DNA of 64,000 bases from the NCBI GenBank assembly GCA_036346355.1, contig CM070580.1, forward strand, positions 67,410,854-67,474,853, in the 5' to 3' direction. This stretch comes from Rhipidocladum racemiflorum. Its lineage: Eukaryota; Streptophyta; Magnoliopsida; Poales; Poaceae. This document shows, piece after piece, positions 1-12,277 of this stretch. Made by a program: the position numbers and the translations under genes. The notes under the pieces were generated by a model. That model did not search any database. It saw nothing but the letters and a program-made list of their open reading frames with translations, and was not told where the DNA came from. Each line of letters opens with the position of its first letter. The first letter of the stretch is position 1.

Positions 1-3000
1 AATTGGTATTTATCTAACCCCATGTTTAAGCAAAGTATCTTTCTAATTGATCTAGCATGCAATAGTTTAAATCAAAATAGATTTCGAAATAGGATCAACA
101 TGGTCAAAGCACAACTTGCCTGGCCCTTGCAAACTTTTACTGTCCTTTACTCTTTATCCTTGATCCTTGGTCCTCGATCTTCAGCTCCCACTTTCTCGAT
201 CCTCAGCTCGTTCGAACGACTTCCGGACGACACGTCTAACGACTAAACAAACACAAGTACAAACCAATTCAAAAGACAAATCGAATAAACTCCAAATAAA
301 GAACGAACAGCATTGGGCACAACGGCTTGGGAGAGATTTGGGAACTCGAACAGATTAGATCGAAGAGTCGACAAAAGAGCGGGCTTCGGCAAAACAGAAA
401 AGGGAAAGATTAATAACTGGGAAAGAAAGAATAATATTCCGAAGAATATTTCTTCCGAAGTTATTATCTTGATTGGACAGATAGCGACATATGGGCTCTC
501 GATCTATAGATCGGGTCCATACGGATATGTTAGTTCGCAGTGAACTAAACTGATTCTCGAAGTTGACTTTTGTTGACCGAGCGGACACTGATCAAACAAA
601 GAGAGCGGATAGATCGGGCACGAGGTATGACAGATGGCCAATGGTCTATCGACCAAGTCCACGAAGGAATTCTAGATTAAAGGCAGATTAGGTCTTGAGG
701 ATAAGACAAGACAAGTGTCTTACCACGGTTGAAACAACGGGAAAGATTGCAAAGATAACAACGCGGCTCATGATAAACTTAGTTCATCAAACCGGTCTTC
801 GGTTAGGGTTTTGATTCGGCTTGAAGATGATATGACGATGAGACTAGGCTCACGTCATGATGATAGAAACAGTGAAGGCATCGCACTAGGGTTTGTGCAA
901 GAATACACGCATGCGATGACAGCGAGGCGAAGAGAGCCAATTGTTAACGATGAAACGTTAACGATGGAGCGTTAACGATGAAAGCGTTAACGGTGGAACG
1001 TTAACGGCAGGCGTTAACGGCAAGCGGCAAAGCGTTAACGGAGGAGCGTTAGCAGGCGTTAACGGAAGAAGCGTTAGCGGGAAACATTAACGGAGGAGCG
1101 TTAGCGGGCGTTAACGACAAGCGTTAACGGCAAAGCGTTAACAGGAAGCGTTAGCGGCGAATGTGCGGCAAAGCGTTAGCGGTGGAGCGTTAACGGCGTT
1201 AGCGGTGGATCGTTAACGGCGAACGTTAACGGTGGAGGTCAACAATGATAGGAGACTTCATGAAGCGAAGTAGCGACCGTCGGTGCAACGACATGGCCGC
1301 GGTAGAAACGCTACCAGGGCGGCTAACGGTGCGCGAACGGCGGCACGGGCTAGGTTGAAAGGCAGCGGGTTTAGGCGGAATCGGCTCCGACGGCAAGCGG
1401 AGACCAAAAGAACCTTAATGATGGACCAAAACAGTACAAGATGATCCTCGGACGCGACAACACGGCCGGAGCGAACCAAAATAACCGGCGTCAAAAGCGG
1501 CGGCGGCGACGACAAGCGGTGGCCTAAATATATAAAAAAATTCGGAGGATGGGATGGCAAAGGGAGAATGTCTACTGCGTAGAAGCGGCGAGGCGAACTC
1601 AGCGGTATAGGCGGATTTTGCGGCGCCCTTCGGATTAATCACAAACTGGCGATTAACGGGTTTGGATCAAAACTTTGGACGGCTATAACTTCTAGAATAA
1701 TGATCGGAACTTAACGAAATCTGACCGAGAGCTAGATGGGACCAAGAGGCACACCGTGGCGCAGGTGGCTCGAAGAAATACCTTCTGGAACAGCGGGAAC
1801 GCGCGAGGAAGTTTGCCGCTATGCAGGCAGATCTGAACGGAGAAATTAATTTGCTGCGCCAAATCCAGAGGGCAAAACCTTAGGGCAAGATGTGCATCCT
1901 GTAGAGGACATCCCCAGGAGTCTACACAAAAATTTCACCGTCAAACTCGAAAAATTGAGGAGTTATGGCCTCGGCAAGATTCGAGATTGAAACGGCCGTA
2001 ACTTTTGATCCCGTGGACCAAATTGGCTGAATTTTGGACAGCAAGTAGATGGTACCTTGTGCCACACCACGGAGAAGACGGATCTCGAAAAGAGTCGACG
2101 AGCTGCCCGGGACGCGGCTCCAAAGTTCGACCGACGTTGGGCGACATCCGGAGGACATTGGATGGATCTCGGAGTTTTGGAGATGATCCGGAGGTTGAAG
2201 ATCCGTGGGAGAGGTCATGGGAGGTCTCCACTGGGTTGGGGTGGCGGCTAGATCAAGAAAAATCAAGTTTGGGCGGCGTTTGGAGCAAAAACGGGTCTTA
2301 TAGGCATTTTATCGAGCAGGTTCCGAGCATGGAACGGATACGGGCGACGTGGCCCAACCGGAGTCCGACACGTGGCCGGGTGGGGGAGCAGCTGGGCTGG
2401 CTCGGCTGGCTCGGCGGGGCGCGCGTGGGCTGGCGCGGCCCAAGCGGCGGGCGATTCTTGGCCCAGCGTCTTGACGGCCAGCGGAGTGGGGGGCGAGGTG
2501 GGTGGCCTGGTGAAGCGGCGAGGCCAGGCGAAGCGTGGTAGATCGGCCGAGTGGGCGGCCTTGTGGCGGAGAGAGAGGAGAAGTTTAGGCCCAATGCCAT
2601 TTTCGGAATTTCCAACATTTTCCAATAAAAACAATTCCCAATAAATCCAATTAAATCATTTGAGGCAATAAAAATACCGAAAAATTCTAGAAAAATTCAG
2701 AAAATATTTTGAGACATTTTGAACTCAAATAAAATATCTGCAACAAAATTTTATATAAACTTTTCCAAATAATTAATTAATTTCAATAAAAGGGCTTAAT
2801 ACAAATCGATTTCAATAAATCCAATAAATAGCAAACGAGCTCAGAAAAATCTCAAAAATTACAGAAGAACTTCTTGAAGCACAAGGAATCCAAATAAAAT
2901 AAAATAAATTTTATTTGAGGTTTAGAATAATCAAATTAAATTGTTTTAGCTTTTAGAAAATTCAAATCAAGCTTTATAAATGCGAGAAAATCAACGAAAA

Positions 3001-3056
3001 TTTTAGGAAGCTAAACTAAACCAAAATTTTGAAAACCCAAATTTTGGGATGTTACA
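1..3056 (-). repeat. 3' LTR of the LARD-like element (partial)
   Basis: This segment matches 7351-10408 almost base for base, with scattered substitutions and small indels; the largest differences are at about 2385-2545 and in the GTTAACG array. It ends ATGTTACA at 3056, beside the polypurine tract. About 1.4 kb of the LTR lies left of the window. The open frames in it (for example in the G-rich 2000-2640 part) are fortuitous LTR frames; I see no host gene. Confidence 0.88.
943..1232. repeat. Degenerate GTTAACG tandem array in 3' LTR
   Basis: More than a dozen copies of a short unit around CGTTAACGG or GCGTTAGCGG are spaced about 11-20 bp apart. The core GTTAAC is palindromic and AACGG resembles a MYB-type binding core. 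The same array lies in the other LTR at 8288-8584, where the units are more uniform. A role as LTR enhancer is inference. Confidence 0.75.
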
Positions 3057-3067
3057 AATTCCCCCTT
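3057..3067 (-). other. Polypurine tract of the LARD-like element
   Basis: The plus strand reads AATTCCCCCTT directly after the LTR end at 3056, which is AAGGGGGAATT on the coding strand immediately before the 3' LTR start TGTAACATCCC. This is the expected second-strand primer position and fixes the element's orientation as minus. Confidence 0.8.
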
Positions 3068-3164
3068 AGCAGAATCTCGTCCACAGAGATTCAGGTGACT
3101 ATAGAATTAGGTTCGAGGGGACTCAACTCTTGAGCTTCCTCGAACTTCCAAGCAACTACACCTT

Positions 3165-5342
3165 TGGGCGGGGTCATACGAACAAGCGCTTGGTAGCATC
3201 CAAAATTTTGCATTGCTCCTTCTTTGGTGAGGTCCTCTTACAAGTCCACTGACTCCAACTGTGTCTGCCTTTCGGGCACAAGGCACTTCTTTTGCAGAAA
3301 ATCTTGATACTAACTTTGTCGGGAAATCTTGAACACCTCATGCACTCATACTGACGTTTCTGGCAACTCCATTGATAGGCATCCTTGCTTCTGTTCCTGA
3401 ACACTTGATTTTCTGCTTCTTCTAGAAATTGGACAGGCTGTATCTGACAACAAAGCCTACTTGTGATTACGTGGTTTTCGACAAGACTTGAATAGCATTC
3501 CGGTTGGTCTGGCACTATCTTTGTCGGCTTGATTCTTTGACTGAAACTCTGTATCAACTGAATACTCCTTCACAATTCACTTTCTGACGCAAGTGTCTCG
3601 GTAGGGGTAGGATTAGGATTGAAGTGGGCAGATAAAATATCTTTTCTCCTAGGACAACTATTATCAAAGTGTCCCGGCTCATTGCATCTGAAGCAACACT
3701 TGACTGACATCCGTTGGCTTCCTCCTGACATGGCACTAATCTTGGTAGGGCAGAGCTGAGATCGATGCGATCAGCGGTGATCACTTTCTTCTAAGGATAG
3801 TGGTTAGCAAAATATTCTGGCGGATGACAGGCATAGCAAACTCTAGAAAGCAGGCTTCTTTCTTGAGAACGTTTCACCGGGTTGGTGTTATGAAAACTCT
3901 AACCATCAGGGCGAAGCACAGGTGAAGGTGTCTCTAACAAAGTCTGAGCAGTATGGCAACTAAATTGTTGAGGGGTACTCCTCATTCATTTATTGCGGTG
4001 GTCCTCCACGATTAGACTTCTGATGCTTGCGGTGATCTTCCAATTCCTTGCACTCATCTTCTAGGTCAAGGTCTTGTTAATCAACTCTTCTTGCTTCAAC
4101 TGACTCCTTAAGCAAGTTGCTTCCATAGTCTTACCACTCACTTTTTGTGTTAAAATCTTTACTGATGTAATTTCTGGGATGATCATGGCTTTCGAAATTG
4201 CTTGATCTTTCTGTGGCATTCCTTAGCAAATGACCTGACTCGCCACAGTGGTAACATGAACGTTTGGGTCATCGTGCTGGGTTGATGGGGCATTCTCTAG
4301 GCCAATGACCTCTTTTATCACACAAGAACAATTCCATGGTGACCAAGTATTACTGATTTCCTGAGGTTGATGGATAGGGTTGACATGTTTCCTCTTCTTT
4401 TCTTCACGTGGCACAGCTAGTGCGAATGACAATCATTCTCTTTTCGCTAACTCTTGAGCAATGACAGCTCGAAAAATTCTCTCGCTGATGCCGAGTCACA
4501 GCGGTCACTATTGGATCTAAGGGACATTGAGCTGGGCAATGATCACGACCTTCGCAAAGATAGCAGGTGATATTGCACATAGGACATTCTCCGGGTAAAT
4601 GGCTTCCTTCACAATTTGGAACAATTGATCGCATGTTCATCAGCAGTGTATCCTATTTCTCCACATCGGATGCATGCACGGTCTTCTAACTTGTTTGGTT
4701 GACAACACTTTAGAGAACAACATCTCGGTATGGTATTAGGTGCAGGGGTTGTACTCTTCTCTGAACTCGCGGTAGTCACACTATCATCTGATGACGCAAC
4801 AAACTGACGAAGGGCGGTGGCAATTTCCAACCAAGTGATAGTATGTCCATCTTCCGAGGTGGCGTAGAAACCTTTCCTCCAGACTAATGCATCTCCTTTT
4901 AACTGGCAAGTAGCATAGGGGACCTTCTCCTCATCTTCACATTGTACCCAAGCAAGCTTCTCTTCTATGACACGAAGCCATATTTCTGCGTCTTTGAGAG
5001 TGGCTAATCCATCAAACGTGGGTGGGTTGGTCTTCATGAACAAGTCAAACTTTGACTGTGAACAGGAGGTTGCGACCCGGTGGTGGAGGGGTTGATTTTG
5101 GCACTGATAACATTCATCTGTTGCACCATCATCTGTATGAGCTGAGTCTGGGTAGTGACAAACTGATCCAAGTGTTGAATTGTCACGGTTGGTATAGTGG
5201 ACGACTGCTGGTCACTATCTGCTTTATCACTGACACCAGTAGTAGCAACTGAACTGACTTGAACTGCCTCAAAGTCACTGCTGTAGTTGGTCCTTTCCAT
5301 CTTTTGTCCACTCCAAGGTTTAGGTAAGAGGGAAAAAGGCAT
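3165..5342 (-). pseudogene. gag: Gag relic with a run of zinc-knuckle-like motifs
   Basis: Translated on the minus strand in several frames. The N-terminal part (5342-5034) is a polar leader. The next frame (5043-4609) carries a recognisable retrotransposon Gag region, with TNPPTFDG, DAEIWL and a QLKGDALVW segment, which in functional Gag builds the virus-like particle. Downstream are repeated CX2CX4HX4C-like motifs in shifting frames: near 4675 (CIRCGEIGY, imperfect), 4595 (CEGSHLPGEC), 4565 (CYLCEGRDHCPAQC, complete), 4315 (CDKRGHWPREC, first Cys lost), 4250 (CYHCGESGHLLRN), 3830 (CYACHPPEYF, decayed) and 3700 (CFRCNEPGHFDNSC, complete). Normal gypsy Gag proteins have one or two. No protease, RT, RNase H or integrase follows. 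Frameshifts and stops make it non-functional as read. Confidence 0.75.
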
Positions 5343-5908
5343 AGATGAGGTTCAAGAATCCTAGTGCAGGGGAGCAGGTTTAACCCAAGAACTTATAAAA
5401 ACATTAAAAACTAGGTATGGTTGCTTATCCAAGCCTAAAAGCTTTGCAACACATACTGCACACTCAGCAATCAATGAAGAACCAAATTCCTAAGCACACA
5501 ATAATCTAGCGGCTAAAAGGGTAACACTCCTATCTTTAAGAGACGGGACTCTCACACATGAGTCTCAACTTACTACTAAGTACTGGTTCTTCAAGCTTTT
5601 GGAACACTTCATCGATCCACTTCTCTTCGAGCGCGACGATCCCTTACTTCATGATCTTCAGGGTTGACGGCGACATACAGTACTTTCTCCTTAAGTGTGA
5701 AACATCGTTAACTATTCGGAACAACTCAGGTAAGATTTCCATTTAAATCGAAGGGAAGGATAAAACTTTCAGCAAAGAGGAAAGAATAGAAGAATAAGAT
5801 AAGTCAAGAATGTATTATTCTTTCAAGTTAAATTTTCTCTTTAGAAAATAATTTTGAAGCTCCTAAAGACGGCCAATCTATCTAAGGTCAAGACCTACAA
5901 TCAGTATG
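5343..5908 (-). other. 5' leader between PBS and gag, LARD-like element
   Basis: This is non-coding or decayed leader. A minus-strand stretch near 5640-5560 resembles the leader reading frame of the related gypsy element at 50065-50711, so a small leader ORF may once have existed. No intact frame of useful length remains. Confidence 0.4.
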
Positions 5909-5920
5909 GCTCTGATACCA
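5909..5920 (-). other. Primer binding site (initiator tRNA-Met type)
   Basis: The plus strand reads GCTCTGATACCA, so the element strand reads TGGTATCAGAGC, the classical plant PBS complementary to the 3' end of initiator tRNA-Met. It lies 4 bp from the inner end of the 5' LTR at 5925. Confidence 0.92.
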
Positions 5921-5924
5921 CCTC

Positions 5925-8900
5925 TGTCGGGACCCGAATTTGCAAATCCGGACCCTCTGTGTATTCAGCACTAGTCCAGGATCACGCTAGTGCACACAGT
6001 CTCAACATAGATGAATATCACAATCATACACAGCGGAATATTAAAAGTAACTCAATAATAGAATATAAACTATTGAACGACCTTAAGGTCAACCTTACAT
6101 TTGTGAAACCTTGACAGCTTCAACTCCAAATAAGCGGCGTGAACGAAGAACATCGGTGAATCCCATCAATACGCCACAGGCAAGCGGCGAGTTCGACTCC
6201 TAGATAATCGCCTTCTCACGGAACTTCTTCTTCTTCGACGATGTAGACTTTTGCTCACTTGGTGATTGTTTGTTTGCAAGGGGTGAGTACATAAAGCACT
6301 CGACAAGTCATGCAGAATGCAAGTCTAATAGCTATATGCATGGCTTATTCCAAATGACAGTGAAGGGGTTATTTTGCAATAAACGACATTTCACAAATAT
6401 TCATAATAGATTGTAAAAGCGGTAAAAGCAGATAATAATAGTAATAATTTCACAGTTGTTTCAAAAGTAAATCATTCCACATCCTTAACCAATTATCACT
6501 TTTCCATAGGCAACCGCCTCCAAACCCAAGTTCAATTTTTGAGAAAATCTAACCCTTGATTTGTAATCCCGAGCATTGTCGATCACAGTGGACTCGGCTA
6601 TTCGAATAGGTTTTACACTCTGCAGAGGTTATACACTTTACCCACAAGATACAATCCACTCACCACGTCGGCCGTGAATCGCCATACAAGAGTATGCGAA
6701 TGAGCGATCATAACAAAGCCTTTGAAGCCTCAAACAACACAGGTGGTCCTCTCAGGTTCGTGCTCTACACCATCCCTTCCCTTAGCCAAGGCGAAGTATG
6801 GGACCAACACACCGTTAGATGGGTATCTGGCCACGACCACGATCGCTCCCCGCACAATCACACAAACGGTGTAATTGACACCACTGAGGCTCCACAAGTG
6901 AGTCCTTAGCGACTTAGTCAACTAGGGCCGTCCCATTCCGACCATGTGGTTGTACGATTGACTCAGTTCAAAGGCTTGCAAGGTTAAGTCCTTAGAGTGA
7001 CCAGGGCAAGACTACCCGAAAAACCAAATCAACATCCCCAATGCCAACTGGCCCTTTGATTACTCTTGCCACATGCCCCGATCGAAATCATTTATCAAAC
7101 CCGATTGATTACCATGCACCACGTGCCATCAACATCACATGATACTTTTCCAAAACAGGTTCAATATATCATTAAGTCAATATTAACATTTGATTGTCCA
7201 AAATCATGTTATGAGCACGTAGCAGTCTAAGCGTTATACTACAACGGTCTAAACCCATGTTGGCAATTTAATAATGTCCAACTAGTAAACCACAACTAGG
7301 GTGACAAAGGGTCATGGCACATACTTAGATAATCAAGGTGTCATACAGCAAATTGGTATTTATCTAATCCCATGTTTAAGCAAAGTATCTTTCTAATTGA
7401 TCTAGCATGCAATAGTTTAAATCAAAATAGATTTCAAATAGGATCAACATGGTCAAAGCACAACTTGCCTGGCCCTTGCAAACTTTTACTTGCCCTTTAC
7501 TCTTTATCCTTGATCCTTGGTCCTCGATCTTCAGCTCCCACTTTCGATCCTCATTTCGTTCGAGCGACTTAGGACGACACGTCTAACGACTAAACAAACA
7601 CAAGTACAAACCAATTCAAAAGACAAATCGAATAAACTCCAAATAAAGAACGAACGACATTGGGCACAACGGCTTGGGAGAGATTTGGGAACTCGAGCAG
7701 ATTAGATCGAAGAGTCGACAAAAGAGAACGGGCTTCGGCAAAACTCGAAAAGGGAAAGATTAATAATCGGGAAAGAAAGAATAATATTCGAAGAATATTT
7801 CTTCCAAGTTATTATCTTGATTGGACAGATAGCGACATATGGGCTCTCGATCTATAGATCGGGTCCATACGGATATGTTAGTTCGCGATGAACTAAACTG
7901 ATTCTCGAAGTTGACTTTTGTTGACCGAGCGGACACAGTCAAACAAAAGAGAGACGGATAGATCGGGCACGTGGTATGACAGATGGCCAATGGTCTATCG
8001 ACCAAGTCCACGAAGGAATTCGATTAAAGGCGATTAGGTCTTCGAGGATAAGACAAGACAAGTGTCTTACCACGGTTGAGACAACGGGAAAGATTGCAAA
8101 GATAACAACGCGGCTCATGATAAACTTAGTTCATCAAACCGGTCTTCGGTTAGGGTTTTGATTCGGCTTGAAGATGATATGACGATGAGTAGGCTCACGT
8201 CATGATGATAGAACAGGTGAAGGCATCGCACTAGGGTTTGTGCAAGAATACACGCATGCGATGACAACGAGGCGAAGAGAGCCAATTGTTAACGATGAAA
8301 CATTAACGATGGAACGTTAACGATGAAACGTTAACGGTGGGCGATGCAGCGAGGCGTTAACGGCAAACGGCAAAACGTTAACGGAGGAACGTTAACGGAA
8401 CGTTAACGGAAGAACGTTAACGGGGAAACATTAACGGAGGAACGTTAACGGAGCGTTAACGACAAACGTTAACGGCAAAACGTTAACAGGGAAACGTTAA
8501 CGGCGAATGTTAACGGCAAAACGTTAACGGTGGAACGTTAACGGCGAACGTTAACGGTGGATCGTTAACGGCGAACGTTAACGGTGGAGGTCAACAATGA
8601 TAGGAGACTTCATGAAGCGAAGTAGCGACCGTCGGTGCAACGACATGGCCGCGGTAGAACGCTACCAAGGACGGCTAACCGGTGCGCGAACCGGCGGCAC
8701 GGGCTAGGTTGAAAGGCAGCGAGTTTAGGCGGAATCGGTTCCGACGGCAAACGGAGACCAAAAGAACCTTTATGTTGGACCAAAACAGTACAAGATGATC
8801 CTCCGGACGCGACAACTCGGCCGGAGCGAACCAAATTAACCGGCGCGTCAAAGGCGGCTACGCGACGGCAAACGGTGGCCTAAATATATAAAAAAATTCG

Positions 8901-10408
8901 GAGGATGGGATGGCAAAGGGAGAATGTCTACTGCGTAGAACGCGGCGAGACGAACTCAACGGTATAGGCGGATTTTGCGGCGCCCTTCCGGATTAATCAC
9001 AAACTGGCGATTAACGGGTTTCGGATCAAAACTTTGGACGGCTATAACTTCTAGAATAATGATCGGAACTTAACGAAATCTGACCGAGAGCTAGATGGGA
9101 CCAAGAGGCACACCGTGACGCAGGTGGCTCGAAGAAATACCTTCTGGAACAGCGGGGAACGCGCGAGGAAGTTTGCGCTATGCAGAACGCAGTCTGAACG
9201 GAGAAATTAATTTGCTGCGCCAAATCCAGAGGGCAAAACCTTAGGGCAAGATGTGCATCCTGTAGAGGACATCCCCAGGAGTCTACACAAAAAATTTCAC
9301 CGTCAAACTCGAAAAATTGAGGGAGTTATGGCCTCGGCAAGATTCGAGATTGAAACGGCCGTAACTTTTGATCCCGTGGACCAAATTGGCTGAATTTTGG
9401 ACAGCAAGTAGATGGTACCTTGTGCCACACCACGGAGAAGACGGATCTCGAAAAGAGTCGACGAGCTGCCCGGGACGCGGCTCCAAAGTTCGACCGACGT
9501 TGGGCGACATCCGGAGGACATTGGATGGATCTCGGAGTTTTGGAGATGATCCGGAGGTTGAAGATCCGTGGGAGAGGTCATGGGAGGTCTCCACTGGGTT
9601 GGGGTGGCGGCTAGATCAAGAAAAATCAAGTTTGGACGCGTTTGGAGCAAAAACGGGTCTTATAGGCATTTTATCGAGCAGGTTCCGAGCATGGAACGGA
9701 TACGGGCGACGTGGCCCAACCGGAGTCCGACACGTGGCCGGGTGGGGGAGCAGCTGGGCTGGCTCGGCGGGGCGCGCGTGGGTTGGCGCGGCCCAAAGCG
9801 GCGGGCGATTCTTGGCCCGGCAGCGCGCCAGGAGTGGGGGGCGAGGTGGGCGGCTGCGGGTCGCAGCTGGCCAGGGCGGGCAAGTGGATCGTGAGTGGGC
9901 CGGCCCGGCTGGCGGGAGAGAGAGGAGAAGTTTAGGCCCAATGCCATTTTCGGAATTTCCCAGCAATTTCCAATAAAAACAATTCCCCAAATTCCAATTA
10001 AATCATTTGAGGCAATAAAAATACCCGAAAAATTCTAGAAAAATTCCAGAAAATATTTTGAGACATTTTGAACTCAAATAAAATATCTGCAACAAAATTT
10101 TATATAAACTTTTCCAAATAATTAATTAATTTCAATAAAAGGGCTTAATACAAATCGATTCCGAATAAATCCAATAAATAGCAAACGAGCTCCGAAAAAT
10201 CTCAAAAATTACAGAAGAACTTCTTGAAGCACAAGGAATCCAAATAAAATAAAATAAATTTTATTTGAGGTTTAGAATAATCAAATTAAATTGTTTTAGC
10301 TTTTAGAAAATTCAAATCAAGCTTTATAAATGCGAGAAAATCAACGAAAATTTTCGGGAAGCTAAACTAAACCAAAATTTTTGAAAACCCAAATTTTGGG
10401 ATGTTACA
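5925..10408 (-). repeat. 5' LTR of the LARD-like element (complete, 4484 bp)
   Basis: On the element strand the LTR starts TGTAACATCCC (at 10408) and ends GGTCCCGACA (at 5925), a canonical TG...CA pair. The terminal kilobase (5925-6960) resembles the same part of the LTRs at 50812-54458 and 19987-20991, so the families are related. It includes a segment reading CGAGTG..TACTCACCCCTTGC on the element strand, a motif shared by several LTRs here. Confidence 0.88.
8288..8584. repeat. GTTAACG tandem array in 5' LTR
   Basis: Regular copies of AACGTTAACGG with short GA- or GC-rich spacers. It is the counterpart of 943-1232 and much more homogeneous; many G bases in the left array are A here. Confidence 0.8.
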
Positions 10409-12277
10409 CAGGCGTAGGTGCAGGAGGTGCAGCTGCAGGCGTAGGTGCAGGTTGTGTAGCAAAGCGGGAGCATGTGCGGCGGAAGCGAGGAGCGGCAGTA
10501 GTACCAAAGGATAGCTTGATAGAGGAGGAGCAGCAGAGTAGGAGGAGCAGAGTACCAGCAGTGAGCTTGAATCAGGAGGAAGCAGCAAAGAGTAGGAGGA
10601 GCGATTGCGATAATGAGGAAGCGACCAAAGAGCACTACCGGTACTAGCAGTAGCAGTAGTAGTAGCAGCAATAGCAAGAGCGATAGCGTGATAGCAAAGC
10701 GGCAGCTTGTACCAAAGATAGCGAAGTGGTAGCGATAGTACCAGCAGATCGGCGGCGGGAGGAGGTGCTTGCACTACGACACCCGTCGCGGGCCACTTGA
10801 TGAACGACATCCGTGCTTGCCCGAGAGTGGTGATATCTTCGTTCGGGGGGAACTCCAGGGCATGAGACATGTAAACATCGTGGACATAGTCCACCTGCAC
10901 CCTCATGTAGCCCATCCCCAAAGGTATACCATGCACCGTGTCATCCTCCTTGCTTGGAAATGCAACCCCGCGCGCAGCCTCAATGCATATTCCGTCGCCG
11001 ATCAGGACTAGCCGGCACTTGGCAGGACCACGCAAGAAGTGATCGACATCTTCATCATAACTGTGTTAAGCAACCTTTGGTGCAAACAGTTATTACCTTG
11101 AGGTGTGGAATGCACACTTCCTTATTGGAAGCGCAGCTGCTAGGGCGTAGCATAGGCGATGGTTGAGGAATCTGATTCTGGGAGAACATCGCATCATCTC
11201 AGCCATCATCTCAGCCTTTAACTCCTCCTTCAACTCCTCCTTCATCTGCAAACGGATCCGCGCCTCACGTGCTTCCCATGATCTTGCCCTGGCACTGGAC
11301 GCGCTCTCCTCTACAAAGAAGGACCTCTTCGTATACCCCGCACCTGCGGCAAGCACCCGCCCCTTATGATCGGGCTTCCCGATTGCCGAACACAGGATGT
11401 CCCGTGACCCTTGGCTTTCAAATGCTCCTTGCTCTTTCTGCAGGCTTACCTCCTCCTGCAGGTCGCAAATATAAATTATTACTAAAATACAATGGGAATA
11501 TAATATGCAATGTACTATGTTAGATATCTTACGATGGTCGTGACGATCTGTGCGGTCGCGGGGTTTGGAATGACAATCTGACCGTCAGAGGTTTTCTTCG
11601 TCCTCGCTAATACCCAGTCGCGTGCCCGCTCCTCGCATATGTGGGAGTAAGGCATCGTTGTCCTAGAGGTTGCACACTCAGAGGCTAGTCGCACCCACTC
11701 TGCCTTCTTCCCTACGTACCCACCGGAACCGAGGTGGTGCGCGTGTGTGTTACGCCTCTGTATAGCGATATTCTTCTCTCTCAGCTCCTCCGCCTCGGGC
11801 GTACTCCTCATCCTGCGAACTCCTCCCAAACCTCGGGTGTAACAAATGGATACCTTTGGAAGGGAGTACGGTCTTTCAACACGAACTCGGCATGCATGGT
11901 CACCCTGAAATGCCTCAAAGCCACACCCATTCTCTTCAAGGCGTACCGTCTCACATTGATTTCATCTTCCTCTGGTATAATCCATTTTCCCTTAACTTCG
12001 TCCCACAGTCGGTTCTTACGCTGCCGCTTACTTCCTTCCTCCGGTCCTTAATTGTGATCGGGCACTCGCTCCCTCACCAATTGGCCGATAAAGAGGAGTA
12101 GCGCCTTAAGCGGGCCAGGACCCGCGCAAACCCCCCTCGCAATGAAGTGGACCACTTGCGGCGGTCTCCCTGTGGCTCCTGTTTTCGGTCCTCTGGCCCT
12201 TCTAACCTTCCTCGATGGGGTAGCAGGACCTTCTTCTCTCTACCGGGCGTTGAGCCGGTGCTCTCTCTTTGCGACAT
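10409..12277 (-). pseudogene. Transposase_24 / TNPA-like (plant En/Spm) transposase relic
   Basis: The minus strand from the ATG at 12277 (MSQRESTGS) gives, through frameshifts, a lysine/arginine-rich start. Next comes a segment around 12110-11830 with the AEFVLKDRTPFQRYPF type of sequence. A frame at 11829-11515 contains AEWVRLASECATSRTTMPYSH and RARDWVLARTKK, typical of plant Ptta/En/Spm Transposase_24 proteins. A helical, charged EELKEELKAEMMAEMM stretch follows (11356-11093), then a C-terminal domain (11035-10760; GMGYMRVQVDYVH and TTLGQARMSFIKW). In En/Spm, TNPA-type proteins bind subterminal repeats. The C-terminus becomes low-complexity (GCA/GTA repeats, 10410-10740) and the LARD begins at 10408. 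Several stops and frameshifts show it is dead. Confidence 0.65.

Larger units (their letters stand above)
1..10408 (-). mobile_element. LARD-like non-autonomous LTR retrotransposon, 3' LTR cut by window edge
   Basis: Two long, nearly identical blocks (1-3056 and 7351-10408) are direct repeats. Both end in GGGATGTTACA. The right block extends left to TGTCGGGACCC at 5925, next to a complement of the initiator-tRNA-Met primer site. Read on the minus strand this is 5' LTR (10408-5925), PBS, interior (5924-3057), polypurine tract and 3' LTR. LTRs of 4484 bp with a 2868 bp interior lacking protease, RT or integrase match the architecture called LARD (large retrotransposon derivative) in grasses. 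The interior holds only gag remnants. The 5-bp TSD cannot be checked because the left LTR runs off the window; the right flank is CAGGC. Confidence 0.85.

Noticed and set aside
2005..2541. 178-codon plus-strand frame and its minus-strand partners
   Set aside because: Repeated at the same place in the second LTR (9368-9976) with frame-changing indels; it is LTR sequence.
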